Shown here: in pieces, positions 6,370-12,625 of the stretch
Position numbering within the stretch: the first letter of the stretch is position 1
How the letters are laid out: each line of letters starts with the position of its first letter
Program-made: the position numbers and the translations under genes
Notes under the pieces: model-generated
Told to the model about the DNA's origin: nothing
Databases searched by the model: none
Seen by the model: the letters and a program-made list of their open reading frames with translations, nothing else
NCBI GenBank assembly: GCA_900546265.1
Contig: URCA01000065.1
Coordinates: 1-12,625, forward strand
Source: an uncultured Oscillospiraceae bacterium
GTDB lineage: Bacteria > Bacillota > Clostridia > Oscillospirales > Acutalibacteraceae
Length of the DNA: 12,625 bases
Reading direction: 5' to 3'

Positions 6370-7239
6370 TCAGAGCCCTTGTCTCTTTCTCTGCTCCATT
6401 TGCTTGCGGTACTGGGACGGGGGCGCGCCGTAAGCGGCGGCAAAGCTCCGATTAAAATAGGCGGCGCTGTTAAATCCGCATTCAAACGCCACATCCGTTG
6501 CCGTTTTTCGGGTGGTTTTCAGCAGTTCCGCCGCCTTGGACAAGCGGGTTTCCAGCAGATATTGATGGAAGCTCCGTCCAATTTGCTGTCGGAAAAGGCG
6601 GCCAAGATATTTTTCGTGGAGGAAATACAGCTTGGCCAGATCCTTCAGCGTAAGCTCCTGATCGTAATGCGCCTTAATCTCCCGGACAGCCGCCGTCACT
6701 GCCCAATGCCCGCTATCCTCCGCCGCCAAAATGCCTGCCGTATGGCTGATAGAAGCAATACGCTCCGCCAGAAAAGCGGCCGTTTCCCGGCACGCCTCCA
6801 ACGTCTCCCCGCCGCATACCGCAGGCAGCAGCTTCTCCATGTCGTCGGCCGGCGAACCGGTGTGCGAACAGGCCCGTTGCAGCAGACGCCGCGATTTTTC
6901 CCGATCCACCGACAAATGGCCCACAAATACGATACAAACCAGCCGCCCTTCCACGATAACCGGATGCACAATTTCATATAATCCAAACGGGCAGTGGCCC
7001 TCAAACGGCGCTTGAAGCTCCGCGCTTTGCCGGTTGACACGAATGCGGTGGCCGGTGCAGTATGCGTAGCCCGCTTTGGTGCTTTTGGCGGCGTCGCAGA
7101 AGGGCCGAGCGTGCAGACGAAAACGCGCGTCCAGCCGGGTATCCGCTCTTTCAAAGATCCCGGCCACGTCGTGGATACAAACATGAACGCCAGCCAAACG
7201 GCAAAAAATCTGCAACAAGGTGTTGAAATCGTCCGGCAT
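6370..7239 (-). CDS. AraC-family regulator with PocR-like sensor domain
   Basis: A 289-residue one-component regulator. The C-terminal AraC/XylS domain (about 180-285) shows both HTHs: LTLKDLAKLYFLHEKYLGRLF and TATDVAFECGFNSAAYFNRSF, then the AAYGAPPSQYRKQ ending. The N-terminal part (about 4-125) resembles the PocR ligand-sensing domain: C48 in PFCDAAK, C61 in YAYCTGH, and HCPFGLYEIVHPVIVEG (82-98) followed by IVFVGHL. PocR domains are thought to sense small hydrocarbon derivatives such as propanediol, and C48, C61 and C83 may be ligand- or metal-binding; the ligand here is unknown. I chose the ATG at 7239, with AGGAGGGG just upstream. A longer reading to 7350 would run through the promoter and inverted repeat. 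It is divergent from the FAD-dependent oxidoreductase gene, its most likely target. Confidence 0.88.
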   Translation of the reverse strand: MPDDFNTLLQIFCRLAGVHVCIHDVAGIFERADTRLDARFRLHARPFCDAAKSTKAGYAYCTGHRIRVNRQSAELQAPFEGHCPFGLYEIVHPVIVEGRLVCIVFVGHLSVDREKSRRLLQRACSHTGSPADDMEKLLPAVCGGETLEACRETAAFLAERIASISHTAGILAAEDSGHWAVTAAVREIKAHYDQELTLKDLAKLYFLHEKYLGRLFRQQIGRSFHQYLLETRLSKAAELLKTTRKTATDVAFECGFNSAAYFNRSFAAAYGAPPSQYRKQMEQRKRQGL

Positions 7240-7260
7240 ACCCACCCCTCCTACCCTCTC

Positions 7261-7289
7261 AATATAGCATCTTTTTTCCCTTGATGCAA
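7261..7289 (-). promoter_or_regulatory. Promoter of the araC-type gene
   Basis: On the minus strand, TTGCAT (7289-7284) and TATATT (7266-7261) are 17 bp apart. The -35 box lies inside the left arm of the inverted repeat at 7279-7291, which suggests that a protein bound there would control the regulator's own synthesis. The leader would be only about 15 nt, with the Shine-Dalgarno near its 5' end. Confidence 0.55.
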
Positions 7290-7327
7290 AAATATACTGT
7301 CCTTTGTACAAATCTTTTGCATCAAGG
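7279..7327. promoter_or_regulatory. Candidate operator: 13-bp inverted repeat between divergent genes
   Basis: CCTTGATGCAAAA (7279-7291) and TTTTGCATCAAGG (7315-7327) are exact reverse complements, with 23 bp between them. The left arm overlaps the araC-type -35. The right arm sits just upstream of a TATACT -10 candidate (7333-7338) for the FAD gene, where no good -35 is present, as expected of an activator-dependent promoter. The second copy of the motif TATACTG (7293-7299 and 7333-7339) adds a direct repeat 40 bp apart. Binding by the adjacent AraC-type protein is inferred from position. Confidence 0.6.
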
Positions 7328-7332
7328 ACTGC

Positions 7333-7338
7333 TATACT
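7333..7338 (+). promoter_or_regulatory. Candidate -10 box of the FAD oxidoreductase gene
   Basis: TATACT lies 49 nt before the start codon. The hexamer 17 bp upstream (AAATCT, 7310-7315) is a poor -35, and the right operator arm occupies the spacer. An activated promoter is the simplest reading. Confidence 0.4.
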
Positions 7339-7387
7339 GGTAAGCGTCATCCAACAAGCGCTGAAACATACGAAGGGAGTTTTTCAC

Positions 7388-8662
7388 ATGAATCCATCCG
7401 ATTTTTATGACGTCATCGTAGCCGGCGGCGGGTTTTCCGGAGTGGCGGCCGCCATCGCCGCCGCGCGCGAAGGGATGTCGGTGCTGCTGATCGAGAAGTC
7501 CAATTGCCTGGGAGGAGCGGCCGCCAACTGCCTGGTCAACCCTTTTATGCCGTACTGGACCAAAATCAACGAGAAAAAAGTGAATCTCTGTCAGGGCATT
7601 TTTCTGGAGATCTGCGAGGAACTGCAAAAAAACGATGGTATCCATAAAAACGGCATGGAGTTTGATGAGGAAATTCTCAAGCTGGTGCTGAACCGCATGG
7701 TTCTGAAAGCCGGGGTCCGCCTGCTGTTTCACTCCTGGCTGGCGGATGCCGAACGAGATCAGGAACAAATTCGCAGCGTTACCGTGCTCAACAAATCCGG
7801 ACGGCAGACATATCGCGCCCACTGCTTTATCGACGCCACCGGCGATGCAGACTTAGCGGTGCTCTGTGGCGTCCCCTTCCGTCTGGGCCGGGATGAAGAT
7901 CGCCTCTGTCAGCCCATGACTTTGTGCTTTCGGATTGCCGGAGTAGACATTGACAAACGCCGCCACGGCTTCCAAAAAGCCCAACAGCTTTATAAGCAGT
8001 GGCGAAAAGAGGGAAAAATCAAAAATCCCCGGGAGGATATTCTTCTGTTCGAGACCTTGCAGGATGGTGTGATCCATGTCAATTCCACCCGGATTGTCAA
8101 GCGCAACCCGGTGGACGCTTGGGATCGTACCCAGGCGGAAATCGAAGCGCGGGAACAGGTGTTTGAACTATTCCGCTTTCTCAAAGAGAACGCCGCAGGC
8201 TTTGAAAACAGCCGCCTGCTTTCCACCGCCATGGAAATCGGGGTGCGGGAAAGCCGCAGGATCGACGGGATGTACACCCTCACGGGCGAGGATCTCAAAG
8301 CCTGCACCCGCTTTGAGGATGCGATCGCCCTGGGCAATTATGATATTGATATTCACAACCCATCGGGCACCGGAACCAGCCATTATCTGTTCCCGGAGGC
8401 GCAATATTATACCATTCCCTACCGTTGCCTCGTGCCTTTGGATACACAGAACTTACTGGTAACCGGGCGCTGTATTTCCGCCACACACGAGGCTCAGGCC
8501 TCTATCCGCATCATGCCCATCGTCTGTTGCTTAGGCCAAGCGGCAGGCGTCGCTGCCGCCGTGGCGATCAAGGACAAAACCAGTGTCCGTCATATCGATG
8601 TCCCCAAAGTGCAGATGCTGCTGAAAAAAGCGGGGGCGGTTACTGATGATCCTACGGAGTAA
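7388..8662 (+). CDS. FAD-dependent oxidoreductase (FAD_oxidored-type)
   Basis: A 424-residue flavoprotein. The N-terminal Rossmann motif is VIVAGGGFSGVAAAIAAAREG (about 10-29) with E36 in LIEKSNCLGG binding the ribose. CFIDATGDADLAVLCGVPF in the middle is the second FAD-contact motif. The C-terminal LLVTGRCISATHEAQASIRIMP and CLGQAAGVAAAVA close the FAD site. This plan matches the PF12831-type FAD-dependent oxidoreductases common in anaerobes. C40 and C48 lie just after the dinucleotide motif. The reaction and substrate are not evident. The ATG at 7388 has GGGAG with 8-nt spacing. It lies alone downstream of the operator, opposite the PocR-AraC gene. The pair looks less GC-rich than its flanks, suggesting later acquisition. 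No signal peptide is seen, so it is cytosolic. Confidence 0.88.
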   Translation: MNPSDFYDVIVAGGGFSGVAAAIAAAREGMSVLLIEKSNCLGGAAANCLVNPFMPYWTKINEKKVNLCQGIFLEICEELQKNDGIHKNGMEFDEEILKLVLNRMVLKAGVRLLFHSWLADAERDQEQIRSVTVLNKSGRQTYRAHCFIDATGDADLAVLCGVPFRLGRDEDRLCQPMTLCFRIAGVDIDKRRHGFQKAQQLYKQWRKEGKIKNPREDILLFETLQDGVIHVNSTRIVKRNPVDAWDRTQAEIEAREQVFELFRFLKENAAGFENSRLLSTAMEIGVRESRRIDGMYTLTGEDLKACTRFEDAIALGNYDIDIHNPSGTGTSHYLFPEAQYYTIPYRCLVPLDTQNLLVTGRCISATHEAQASIRIMPIVCCLGQAAGVAAAVAIKDKTSVRHIDVPKVQMLLKKAGAVTDDPTE

Positions 8663-8672
8663 CCGCTTTTTT
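8636..8672 (+). terminator. Terminator overlapping the FAD gene stop codon
   Basis: GCGGTTACT (8636-8644) pairs perfectly with AGTAACCGC (8658-8666), and TTTTTT follows (8667-8672). The TAA stop (8660-8662) lies inside the 3' arm. On the minus strand the structure is followed by CCCCGCTTTTTT, so it may also end the recQ-yqxD operon. A competing pairing GGGGGCGG/CCGCCCCC (8632-8639 with 8675-8682) is possible. Confidence 0.75.
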
Positions 8673-8705
8673 GGCCGCCCCCTACTCTACGCTATACGCA
8701 GGCTC

Positions 8706-8780
8706 TTAATTCTTTACGTCGAGAATCGGGATGTCCGGGTTCTCCATCAGCGGCTGGGCCAGCCCCAGCCGCTGCCTCAT
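8706..8780 (-). CDS. Possible 24-residue ORF coupled to yqxD
   Basis: The ATG (8780-8778) overlaps the TGA stop of the UPF0178 gene as ATGA, a typical arrangement for translational coupling. The frame stays open for 24 codons and ends in TAA at 8708-8706; the peptide starts MRQRLGLAQPL and ends PILDVKN. No independent ribosome binding site is strong. An 11-bp GC-rich hairpin (8748-8758 with 8764-8774) lies inside it. It could equally be chance, or the remnant of a longer C-terminus in another frame. No function can be given. Confidence 0.25.
   Translation of the reverse strand: MRQRLGLAQPLMENPDIPILDVKN
8748..8774 (-). repeat. GC-rich hairpin after the yqxD stop
   Basis: CAGCGGCTGGG (8748-8758) pairs perfectly over 11 bp with CCCAGCCGCTG (8764-8774) around a 5-nt loop, starting two bases past the yqxD stop on the minus strand. 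No T-run follows, so it may protect the 3' end of the transcript or block processing rather than terminate. It also lies within the possible 24-codon ORF. Confidence 0.5.
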
Positions 8781-9220
8781 TTTGGCTCGCTCTCGGACAG
8801 CAGTCGCTCCAGCGCTTCCTCGAAGGCTCTGTCCTGCTCCGGCTTCCTTTTGGCGCTGCCCCGCAGCCGGCCGCCCGCCTGCCGGATTTTCCTAGCCGTG
8901 TGTCGGGCCAGCAGCAGCGCGTCGATGTTGTCCGGCGAATACCGCATGCCGTCCTGATGCAGTACCTTCGCCCGTTTAGCCAGGCACATGGCCGCCAGGC
9001 CGTAGTCCTGCGTAATCACCACATCCCCCGGGGCCAGCCGGTTGACCAGGGCGAAATCCACGCTGTCCGCCCCCTTGGAAACCGTCACCGTCTGCACCCC
9101 CGGCCGCTGAATCTCGTGAGAGGTATCGCAGAGAATCACCGTCTCCACCCTGTGGGCGGCGGCCAACCGCAGGGTGCTGTCCACCACCGGGCAGCCGTCG
9201 GCATCTATGTAAATCCGCAT
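8777..9220 (-). CDS. yqxD: UPF0178 family protein (YaiI/YqxD-like)
   Basis: A 147-residue protein matching the YaiI/YqxD family (about 150 residues), whose fold is of the PIN/NYN nuclease kind but whose role is not settled. Family marks are the start MRIYIDADGCPVVDS (1-15), VILCDTSHE (28-36), VSKGADSVDFALVNR (47-61), VITQDYGLAAMCLAKRA (68-84), GMRYSPDNID (91-100) and the ARKIRQAGGR segment. The conserved Asp residues (D6, D8, D52, D55, D72) could form a metal site. I took the ATG at 9220, which has GGGAG 4 nt upstream; a longer reading to 9367 would run into recQ. It follows recQ by 11 nt, so the two are surely co-transcribed, and the Shine-Dalgarno fills the gap. Confidence 0.93.
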   Translation of the reverse strand: MRIYIDADGCPVVDSTLRLAAAHRVETVILCDTSHEIQRPGVQTVTVSKGADSVDFALVNRLAPGDVVITQDYGLAAMCLAKRAKVLHQDGMRYSPDNIDALLLARHTARKIRQAGGRLRGSAKRKPEQDRAFEEALERLLSESEPK

Positions 9221-9231
9221 GGCGCTCCCTT

Positions 9232-11061
9232 CTAAAACGGTATCCCGTTTGTATCCGTATAGTCCCGTATGGCCCCGAGAAACGCCTCGCCGTATTTGGC
9301 GAACTTCGCCTGCCCCACACCGGATACCTCCAGCATCTCGTCGGCGTCGGCGGGCAGATGGGCGCACATATCCCGCAGGGTGGCGTCGGAGAATACCACG
9401 TAGGCAGGCACGCTCTGCGCCGCCGCCAGCTTGGCCCGCAGGGCCCGCAGCGCATCGAACAGCCCGGGGTTCGCGGGCACCGGCTCCCGGCTTTTCCGCG
9501 CGGGTGCGGGCGCCTCCTCCCGGGCGATTTTCATGGTCAGCGCCGCGTCCTCCCGCATCAAATCCTCCGCGGTTTCCCGCAGCCGGAGCACGGGATACTC
9601 GTCCCCCGTGCTCTCCACGAAGCCCCGCAGCTCCAGAAACTGCAAAATGGCCCGCAGCCGCTTTTCTCCCACGCCGGCCAGCTTGCCGTATACCGGCAGC
9701 TTGTCGAAGCCGCCTGACAGGATCCGGGCGTTCCCGCTTCCCCGCAGGATATCGAGCACCATCTTCGCCCCAAACCGCTGCCCGGTGCGGGCGATCCCCT
9801 CCACCAGCAGCTGGGCTTCCCGGGTCACATCCGCTTCCTCGAAATTGCGGCTACAATTGCCGCAGTTGCCGCAGTAGTTTTCCGGCGTTTCCCCGAAGTA
9901 CCGCAGGATATACTCCCGCAGGCAGTCGGCCGTGTGGCAATAGAAGGTCATTTGCTTCAGCCGCTCCTTATCCTGCTCCCGCAGGCGGGCGGTGGTCTCC
10001 TCGTCCGCATCGGGAGCGCCTTCCCCGTGCTCAATGAGAAACCGGTTGGTCGCCACATCCTGCCCGCTGTAATACAGGATACACTGGGCGGGCTGTCCAT
10101 CCCGTCCCGCGCGCCCCGCCTCCTGGTAGTAGGCCTCCATGCTCCCCGGCATGTTGTAATGCAGGACGAACGCCACGTTGGATTTGTCGATCCCCATGCC
10201 AAAGGCGTTGGTCGCCACCATCAGCGGCGCCCGATCATAAAGGAAATCCTCCTGGTTGTCCCGCCGCTCCTCCGGGGACAGCCCCGCGTGATACCGGGTG
10301 GCCGGAAATCCCGCCGTCCGCAGCTTCTGACAGACCTCCTCCACCGTCTTGCGGGTGGTGCAGTAGACGATGCCGCTTTTTCCCGGGTTGTCCCGCAGGT
10401 ATCGCAGCAAGGCCGCCATTTTGTCCGGGGGCTTGTCCACCTCGAAATAGAGATTGTCCCGGTTGAAGCCGGTGGTGATCGCAAACGGATCCCGCAGCGA
10501 CAGCATGGCGGCGATGTCCCGCTTGACCTCCTCGGTGGCCGTGGCGGTAAAGGCCGCCAGCACCGGCCGTTCATCCAGCTGGGCGACAAATTCCGGCACC
10601 TTCAGATAGCTCGGGCGGAAATCCTGCCCCCACTGGGAGATGCAGTGGGCCTCGTCCACCGTCACCAGGGCGATCCGCACCCGGTGGGAAAAGGCCAGGA
10701 ATTCCTCGGTCAGCAGCCGTTCCGGGGCCACATAGATGATTTTATACACCCCCGCGCAGGCGTTGGCCAACGCCTTGCGGTACTGGGGATAGGTCAAGGA
10801 GGAATTGAGATAAGCGGCCCGTATCCCAGCCTGGCACAGGGCACTGACCTGATCCTTCATCAGGGAAATGAGCGGGGAGATGACCAGCGTCACCCCTTCC
10901 AGCATCAAGGCCGGCACCTGAAAGCACAGGGATTTTCCCGCCCCAGTGGGCATGATGCCCAGGGTATCCCGCCCCTCCAAAATGCTGTCGATCAGCGCCT
11001 CCTGCCCCTTACGGAAGGAGGCATATCCAAAATATTGCCGCAGTACCTCTGTTTTTTCCAT
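9232..11061 (-). CDS. recQ: ATP-dependent DNA helicase RecQ
   Basis: A 3'-5' superfamily-2 DNA helicase for recombination and replication-fork repair. The 609 residues match the full RecQ plan. Motif 0 is FRKGQ (16-20); Walker A is TGAGKS (39-44); Walker B is DEAH (136-139); the aromatic-rich loop is ISQWGQDFRPSY (141-152); motif III is TATAT (172-176); motifs V and VI are NAFGMGIDK and QEAGRAGRDG (313-322). The zinc cysteines C380, C397, C400 and C403 follow, then a winged helix and a C-terminal HRDC domain (about 530-609, FSDATLRDMC, VSGVGQAKFAKYG). No inactivating change is seen. The ATG at 11061 has GGAAGGTG upstream. It lies 57 nt after the endonuclease IV-like gene and 11 nt before yqxD in one minus-strand operon. 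Confidence 0.97.
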   Translation of the reverse strand: MEKTEVLRQYFGYASFRKGQEALIDSILEGRDTLGIMPTGAGKSLCFQVPALMLEGVTLVISPLISLMKDQVSALCQAGIRAAYLNSSLTYPQYRKALANACAGVYKIIYVAPERLLTEEFLAFSHRVRIALVTVDEAHCISQWGQDFRPSYLKVPEFVAQLDERPVLAAFTATATEEVKRDIAAMLSLRDPFAITTGFNRDNLYFEVDKPPDKMAALLRYLRDNPGKSGIVYCTTRKTVEEVCQKLRTAGFPATRYHAGLSPEERRDNQEDFLYDRAPLMVATNAFGMGIDKSNVAFVLHYNMPGSMEAYYQEAGRAGRDGQPAQCILYYSGQDVATNRFLIEHGEGAPDADEETTARLREQDKERLKQMTFYCHTADCLREYILRYFGETPENYCGNCGNCSRNFEEADVTREAQLLVEGIARTGQRFGAKMVLDILRGSGNARILSGGFDKLPVYGKLAGVGEKRLRAILQFLELRGFVESTGDEYPVLRLRETAEDLMREDAALTMKIAREEAPAPARKSREPVPANPGLFDALRALRAKLAAAQSVPAYVVFSDATLRDMCAHLPADADEMLEVSGVGQAKFAKYGEAFLGAIRDYTDTNGIPF

Positions 11062-11118
11062 GCCAGCACCTTCCCTACATCCACGCAGCGCCCGTTTCCC
11101 GCGAGAGCGGCACCGCCA

Positions 11119-11994
11119 TCACTCCGGTAACCTTTTCCCGACGCCCTTCGCCGCCAAATAGGCCGCCTTCATCGCGGCCGCGTCCTCCGCCTGGGTACCG
11201 CAGGATTCGCAGATGATGGTGGGGCCCCAGTCTCTTTCGGCCAGCAGCTCCAGCAGCGGCCCCGGCTCGGGCCCATAAAAATCGTCCGCAAAGGTCAAAT
11301 GCCGCTTTTCTCCCCCTGCGGAATACTCGATCTTGGAAAAATGGGCGTGGAACCGGCTGGCCCGATCCCGCCCCAGCCGGTTCTCCATCTCGTCCAGCAG
11401 GGCGGCAAAGGCCTCGCGGCTGTTCACCTGCCCCATGGTGCGGCTGTTAAGATGGCCGAAATCCACGCAAGGCAAAAACCGCTCGTCCACCGAGCAGAAA
11501 GCCAGCACCTCGGAGAAATCCCCCAGCTGGTTGATTTTCCCCATGGTTTCGGGGCAGATATGGATATGGGACAACCCTTCGGCGTCCAGCGCCTCCTGGG
11601 CCTTGCGCAAGGTGTCCATGGCCAGGGCCTCGGCCCCCTCCCGGGGCAGCCCGCCCAAGCCCCCGGGATGCACCACAATCCGCCGCCCGCCCATCCAGTC
11701 GACAATACGGGCGCTTTGCAGGATGTAGGTCAGGCTGTTCAGCCGCTTTTCCTCGTCCTTGGAGGCCAGGGAAATATAGTAGGGCGCGTGCAGCGATACG
11801 CCGATGCCGCATTCCCTCGCTTTTTCCCCCAGCTGCCGGGCGGTCTCCTCCCGGGTGCGCGCCCCGTGTCCGCATTGGTATTCAAACACGTCCAGCCCCT
11901 TATCCCGCAGCCAAGGGAAGGTCTCCAGGCTGCTTTTATGGCCGGAATCGTAAAAAGAATCGCTGTTGCCCGCCGGGCCGAATCGTACCGTCAA
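11119..11994 (-). CDS. Endonuclease IV-like (AP endonuclease family 2) TIM-barrel protein
   Basis: A 291-residue TIM barrel related to deoxyribonuclease IV (Nfo), which cuts DNA at abasic sites. The metal ligands line up: H69 (SLHAPYY), H109 (VVHPGG), E149 (PETMG), D178 and H181 (DFGHLNSR), H216 (HAHFSKIEY), H232 (EKRHLTF) and E263 (ICESCG). The Asp of the Nfo DxH motif is Lys here (K230-R-H). As far as I recall this GGEK(K/R)HLTF form is the norm in a Clostridia subgroup, so this may be a paralogue with a different substrate rather than a damaged enzyme. The start is unusual: TTG at 11994 is the only good start, with a stop codon in frame 12 nt upstream and AAAGGA about 13 nt away. The gene lies 26 nt after the yqeG-like gene and just before recQ, which favours a role in DNA repair. 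Confidence 0.82.
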   Translation of the reverse strand: MTVRFGPAGNSDSFYDSGHKSSLETFPWLRDKGLDVFEYQCGHGARTREETARQLGEKARECGIGVSLHAPYYISLASKDEEKRLNSLTYILQSARIVDWMGGRRIVVHPGGLGGLPREGAEALAMDTLRKAQEALDAEGLSHIHICPETMGKINQLGDFSEVLAFCSVDERFLPCVDFGHLNSRTMGQVNSREAFAALLDEMENRLGRDRASRFHAHFSKIEYSAGGEKRHLTFADDFYGPEPGPLLELLAERDWGPTIICESCGTQAEDAAAMKAAYLAAKGVGKRLPE

Positions 11995-12020
11995 TGAAAT
12001 GGCTCATTCCTTTCGCCGGA

Positions 12021-12530
12021 TTACTCCGTCGTGTTCGTCTTCCTTGTATAGCGGGCCAGGATGCCCTTTTCCAGCCGCCGCTTCAGCTGCATCAGCGGCT
12101 TATGCTCCTCCAGCTGGATGGGCAGCACCTGGACGCAGGGGATGCCGGCCAGCCGCGCGCCCAGAACATCGGTGAAGGTCTGATCGCCAATGACCACGCA
12201 CTGCCCGCGGGGCAGCCCCAACCGCCTGGCCGCCCGCAGGAACCCGATGGGCAGCGGCTTGCAGGCAAAGGCGATAAACCGCAGCCCCAGCTTGCCCGCG
12301 AAAGGCTCCACCCGCTTGCGCAGGGCGTTGGAAACCACCGTGGGCGTAAAGCCCGCCGCCTCCATGGCCCGCAGCCAGGCCAGCACGGCCGGATCCAGCG
12401 CCTGACTGCCATGTGTGGTCAGGGTGTTGTCCACGTCCAGCAGCAGCCCCTTCACGCCCAGGGCGTGCAGATCCGCCGCCGTGATGGCGGTCACCCGTTT
12501 TCTCAATATCGTGGGATAGAACAGCGACAT
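12021..12530 (-). CDS. yqeG: YqeG-family HAD IIIA-type phosphatase
   Basis: A 169-residue, cap-less HAD phosphatase of the YqeG family, the usual length. Motif I is LLDVDNTLTT with D32 and D34; motif II is S67 in VVSNA; motif III is K91 in ACKPLP; motif IV is GDQTFTD with D116 and D121. The N-terminal MSLFYPTILRKRVTAITAADL is typical of the family. Related to phosphatidylglycerophosphate phosphatases of eukaryotes (GEP4/PTPMT-like group), so a lipid phosphate substrate is possible; unproven here. The ATG at 12530 has AAAGGAG with 7-nt spacing. It heads the minus-strand operon with the endonuclease IV-like gene, recQ and yqxD. No clear promoter was found upstream, where a repeat element lies. 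Confidence 0.93.
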   Translation of the reverse strand: MSLFYPTILRKRVTAITAADLHALGVKGLLLDVDNTLTTHGSQALDPAVLAWLRAMEAAGFTPTVVSNALRKRVEPFAGKLGLRFIAFACKPLPIGFLRAARRLGLPRGQCVVIGDQTFTDVLGARLAGIPCVQVLPIQLEEHKPLMQLKRRLEKGILARYTRKTNTTE

Positions 12531-12576
12531 AGGCGTCTCCTTTAACGCTTGTTACGAAAAGCTGTCTTATGATAGT

Positions 12577-12622
12577 CATGACCACCCGTAAAACGGGTGG
12601 CATGAAGGAGCCCTAGAAGGGC
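12577..12622. repeat. Tandem hairpins resembling an IS200/IS605-type end
   Basis: The first hairpin is CCACCCGT-AAA-ACGGGTGG (12582-12600), extended by CATG on both sides (12577-12580 and 12601-12604) with a single bulged A at 12581. The second is GCCCT-AGA-AGGGC (12610-12622). Imperfect subterminal hairpins with a bulged base are the recognition sites of Y1 transposases in IS200/IS605 elements, and this arrangement resembles such ends. The window stops at 12625, so neither a transposase nor the other end can be seen. The element would lie 47 nt upstream of yqeG. Confidence 0.45.
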
Positions 12623-12625
12623 ATA

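Noticed and set aside
7240..7350. N-terminal extension of the AraC-type protein to 7350
   Set aside because: It would cover the promoter and inverted repeat, and a strong AGGAGGGG site precedes the ATG at 7239, which begins the conserved sensor region.
7304..7387. N-terminal extension of the FAD oxidoreductase to 7304
   Set aside because: The extra 28 residues overlap the operator and -10 box; the ATG at 7388 has a good ribosome site and directly precedes the Rossmann strand.
9221..9367. N-terminal extension of UPF0178 into recQ
   Set aside because: The family begins MRIYIDADGCP, at 9220, where a Shine-Dalgarno is present; the extension overlaps the RecQ HRDC domain.
9219..11130. Long plus-strand open frames opposite recQ
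   Set aside because: Antisense shadows produced by GC-rich third positions; Pro/Arg/Gly/His-rich with no motifs, whereas recQ is intact.
1..12625. CRISPR array, tRNA, rRNA, intact transposase or phage genes
   Set aside because: No regularly spaced repeats, no cloverleaf-like sequence with a recognisable T-arm, and no open frame with transposase or phage motifs were seen.

Overview
The window looks like chromosomal DNA from an anaerobic, fairly GC-rich Clostridia lineage, most plausibly Oscillospirales or Ruminococcaceae-like gut bacteria. That placement rests on strong GGAGG Shine-Dalgarno sites, Firmicutes families (YdbS/YdbT, YqeG, YqxD, DUF6514-like) and high-GC third positions. It is an inference from gene families, not from a marker gene.

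Layout, left to right. (1) 96-1858: a small membrane protein with an Asp/Cys-rich tail (minus) and nagA, N-acetylglucosamine-6-phosphate deacetylase (minus), each with its own good promoter. A PAS-LuxR type regulator (plus) is divergent from nagA. (2) 2872-3298: a short DUF6514-like gene with its own promoter and a strong 5' UTR hairpin, ending in a bidirectional terminator. (3) 3300-5144: a minus-strand ydbS-ydbT-like pair of bacterial PH-domain membrane proteins. (4) 5343-6181: a Cof-type HAD phosphatase (plus) with its own terminator, then about 190 bases of structured non-coding DNA. (5) 6370-8672: an AraC-family regulator with a PocR-like sensor (minus), divergent from an FAD-dependent oxidoreductase (plus). 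A 13-bp inverted repeat sits between them and overlaps the likely araC -35 box. (6) 8706-12530: a minus-strand operon in transcription order yqeG-like phosphatase, endonuclease IV-like TIM barrel, recQ, yqxD/UPF0178, and possibly a 24-codon ORF coupled to the yqxD stop. (7) 12577-12625: two tandem hairpins resembling an IS200/IS605-type end, upstream of yqeG.

Most of this is ordinary housekeeping: amino-sugar catabolism, DNA repair and envelope stress. The accessory-looking part is the AraC/PocR-flavoprotein pair, which to the eye is less GC-rich than its flanks and reads as a self-contained regulated module of unknown substrate. A 10-mer, TGATGCAAAA, from its operator recurs upstream of the LuxR-type gene, a possible regulatory link across the window. 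No CRISPR array, tRNA, rRNA, intact transposase or clear defence system was seen.
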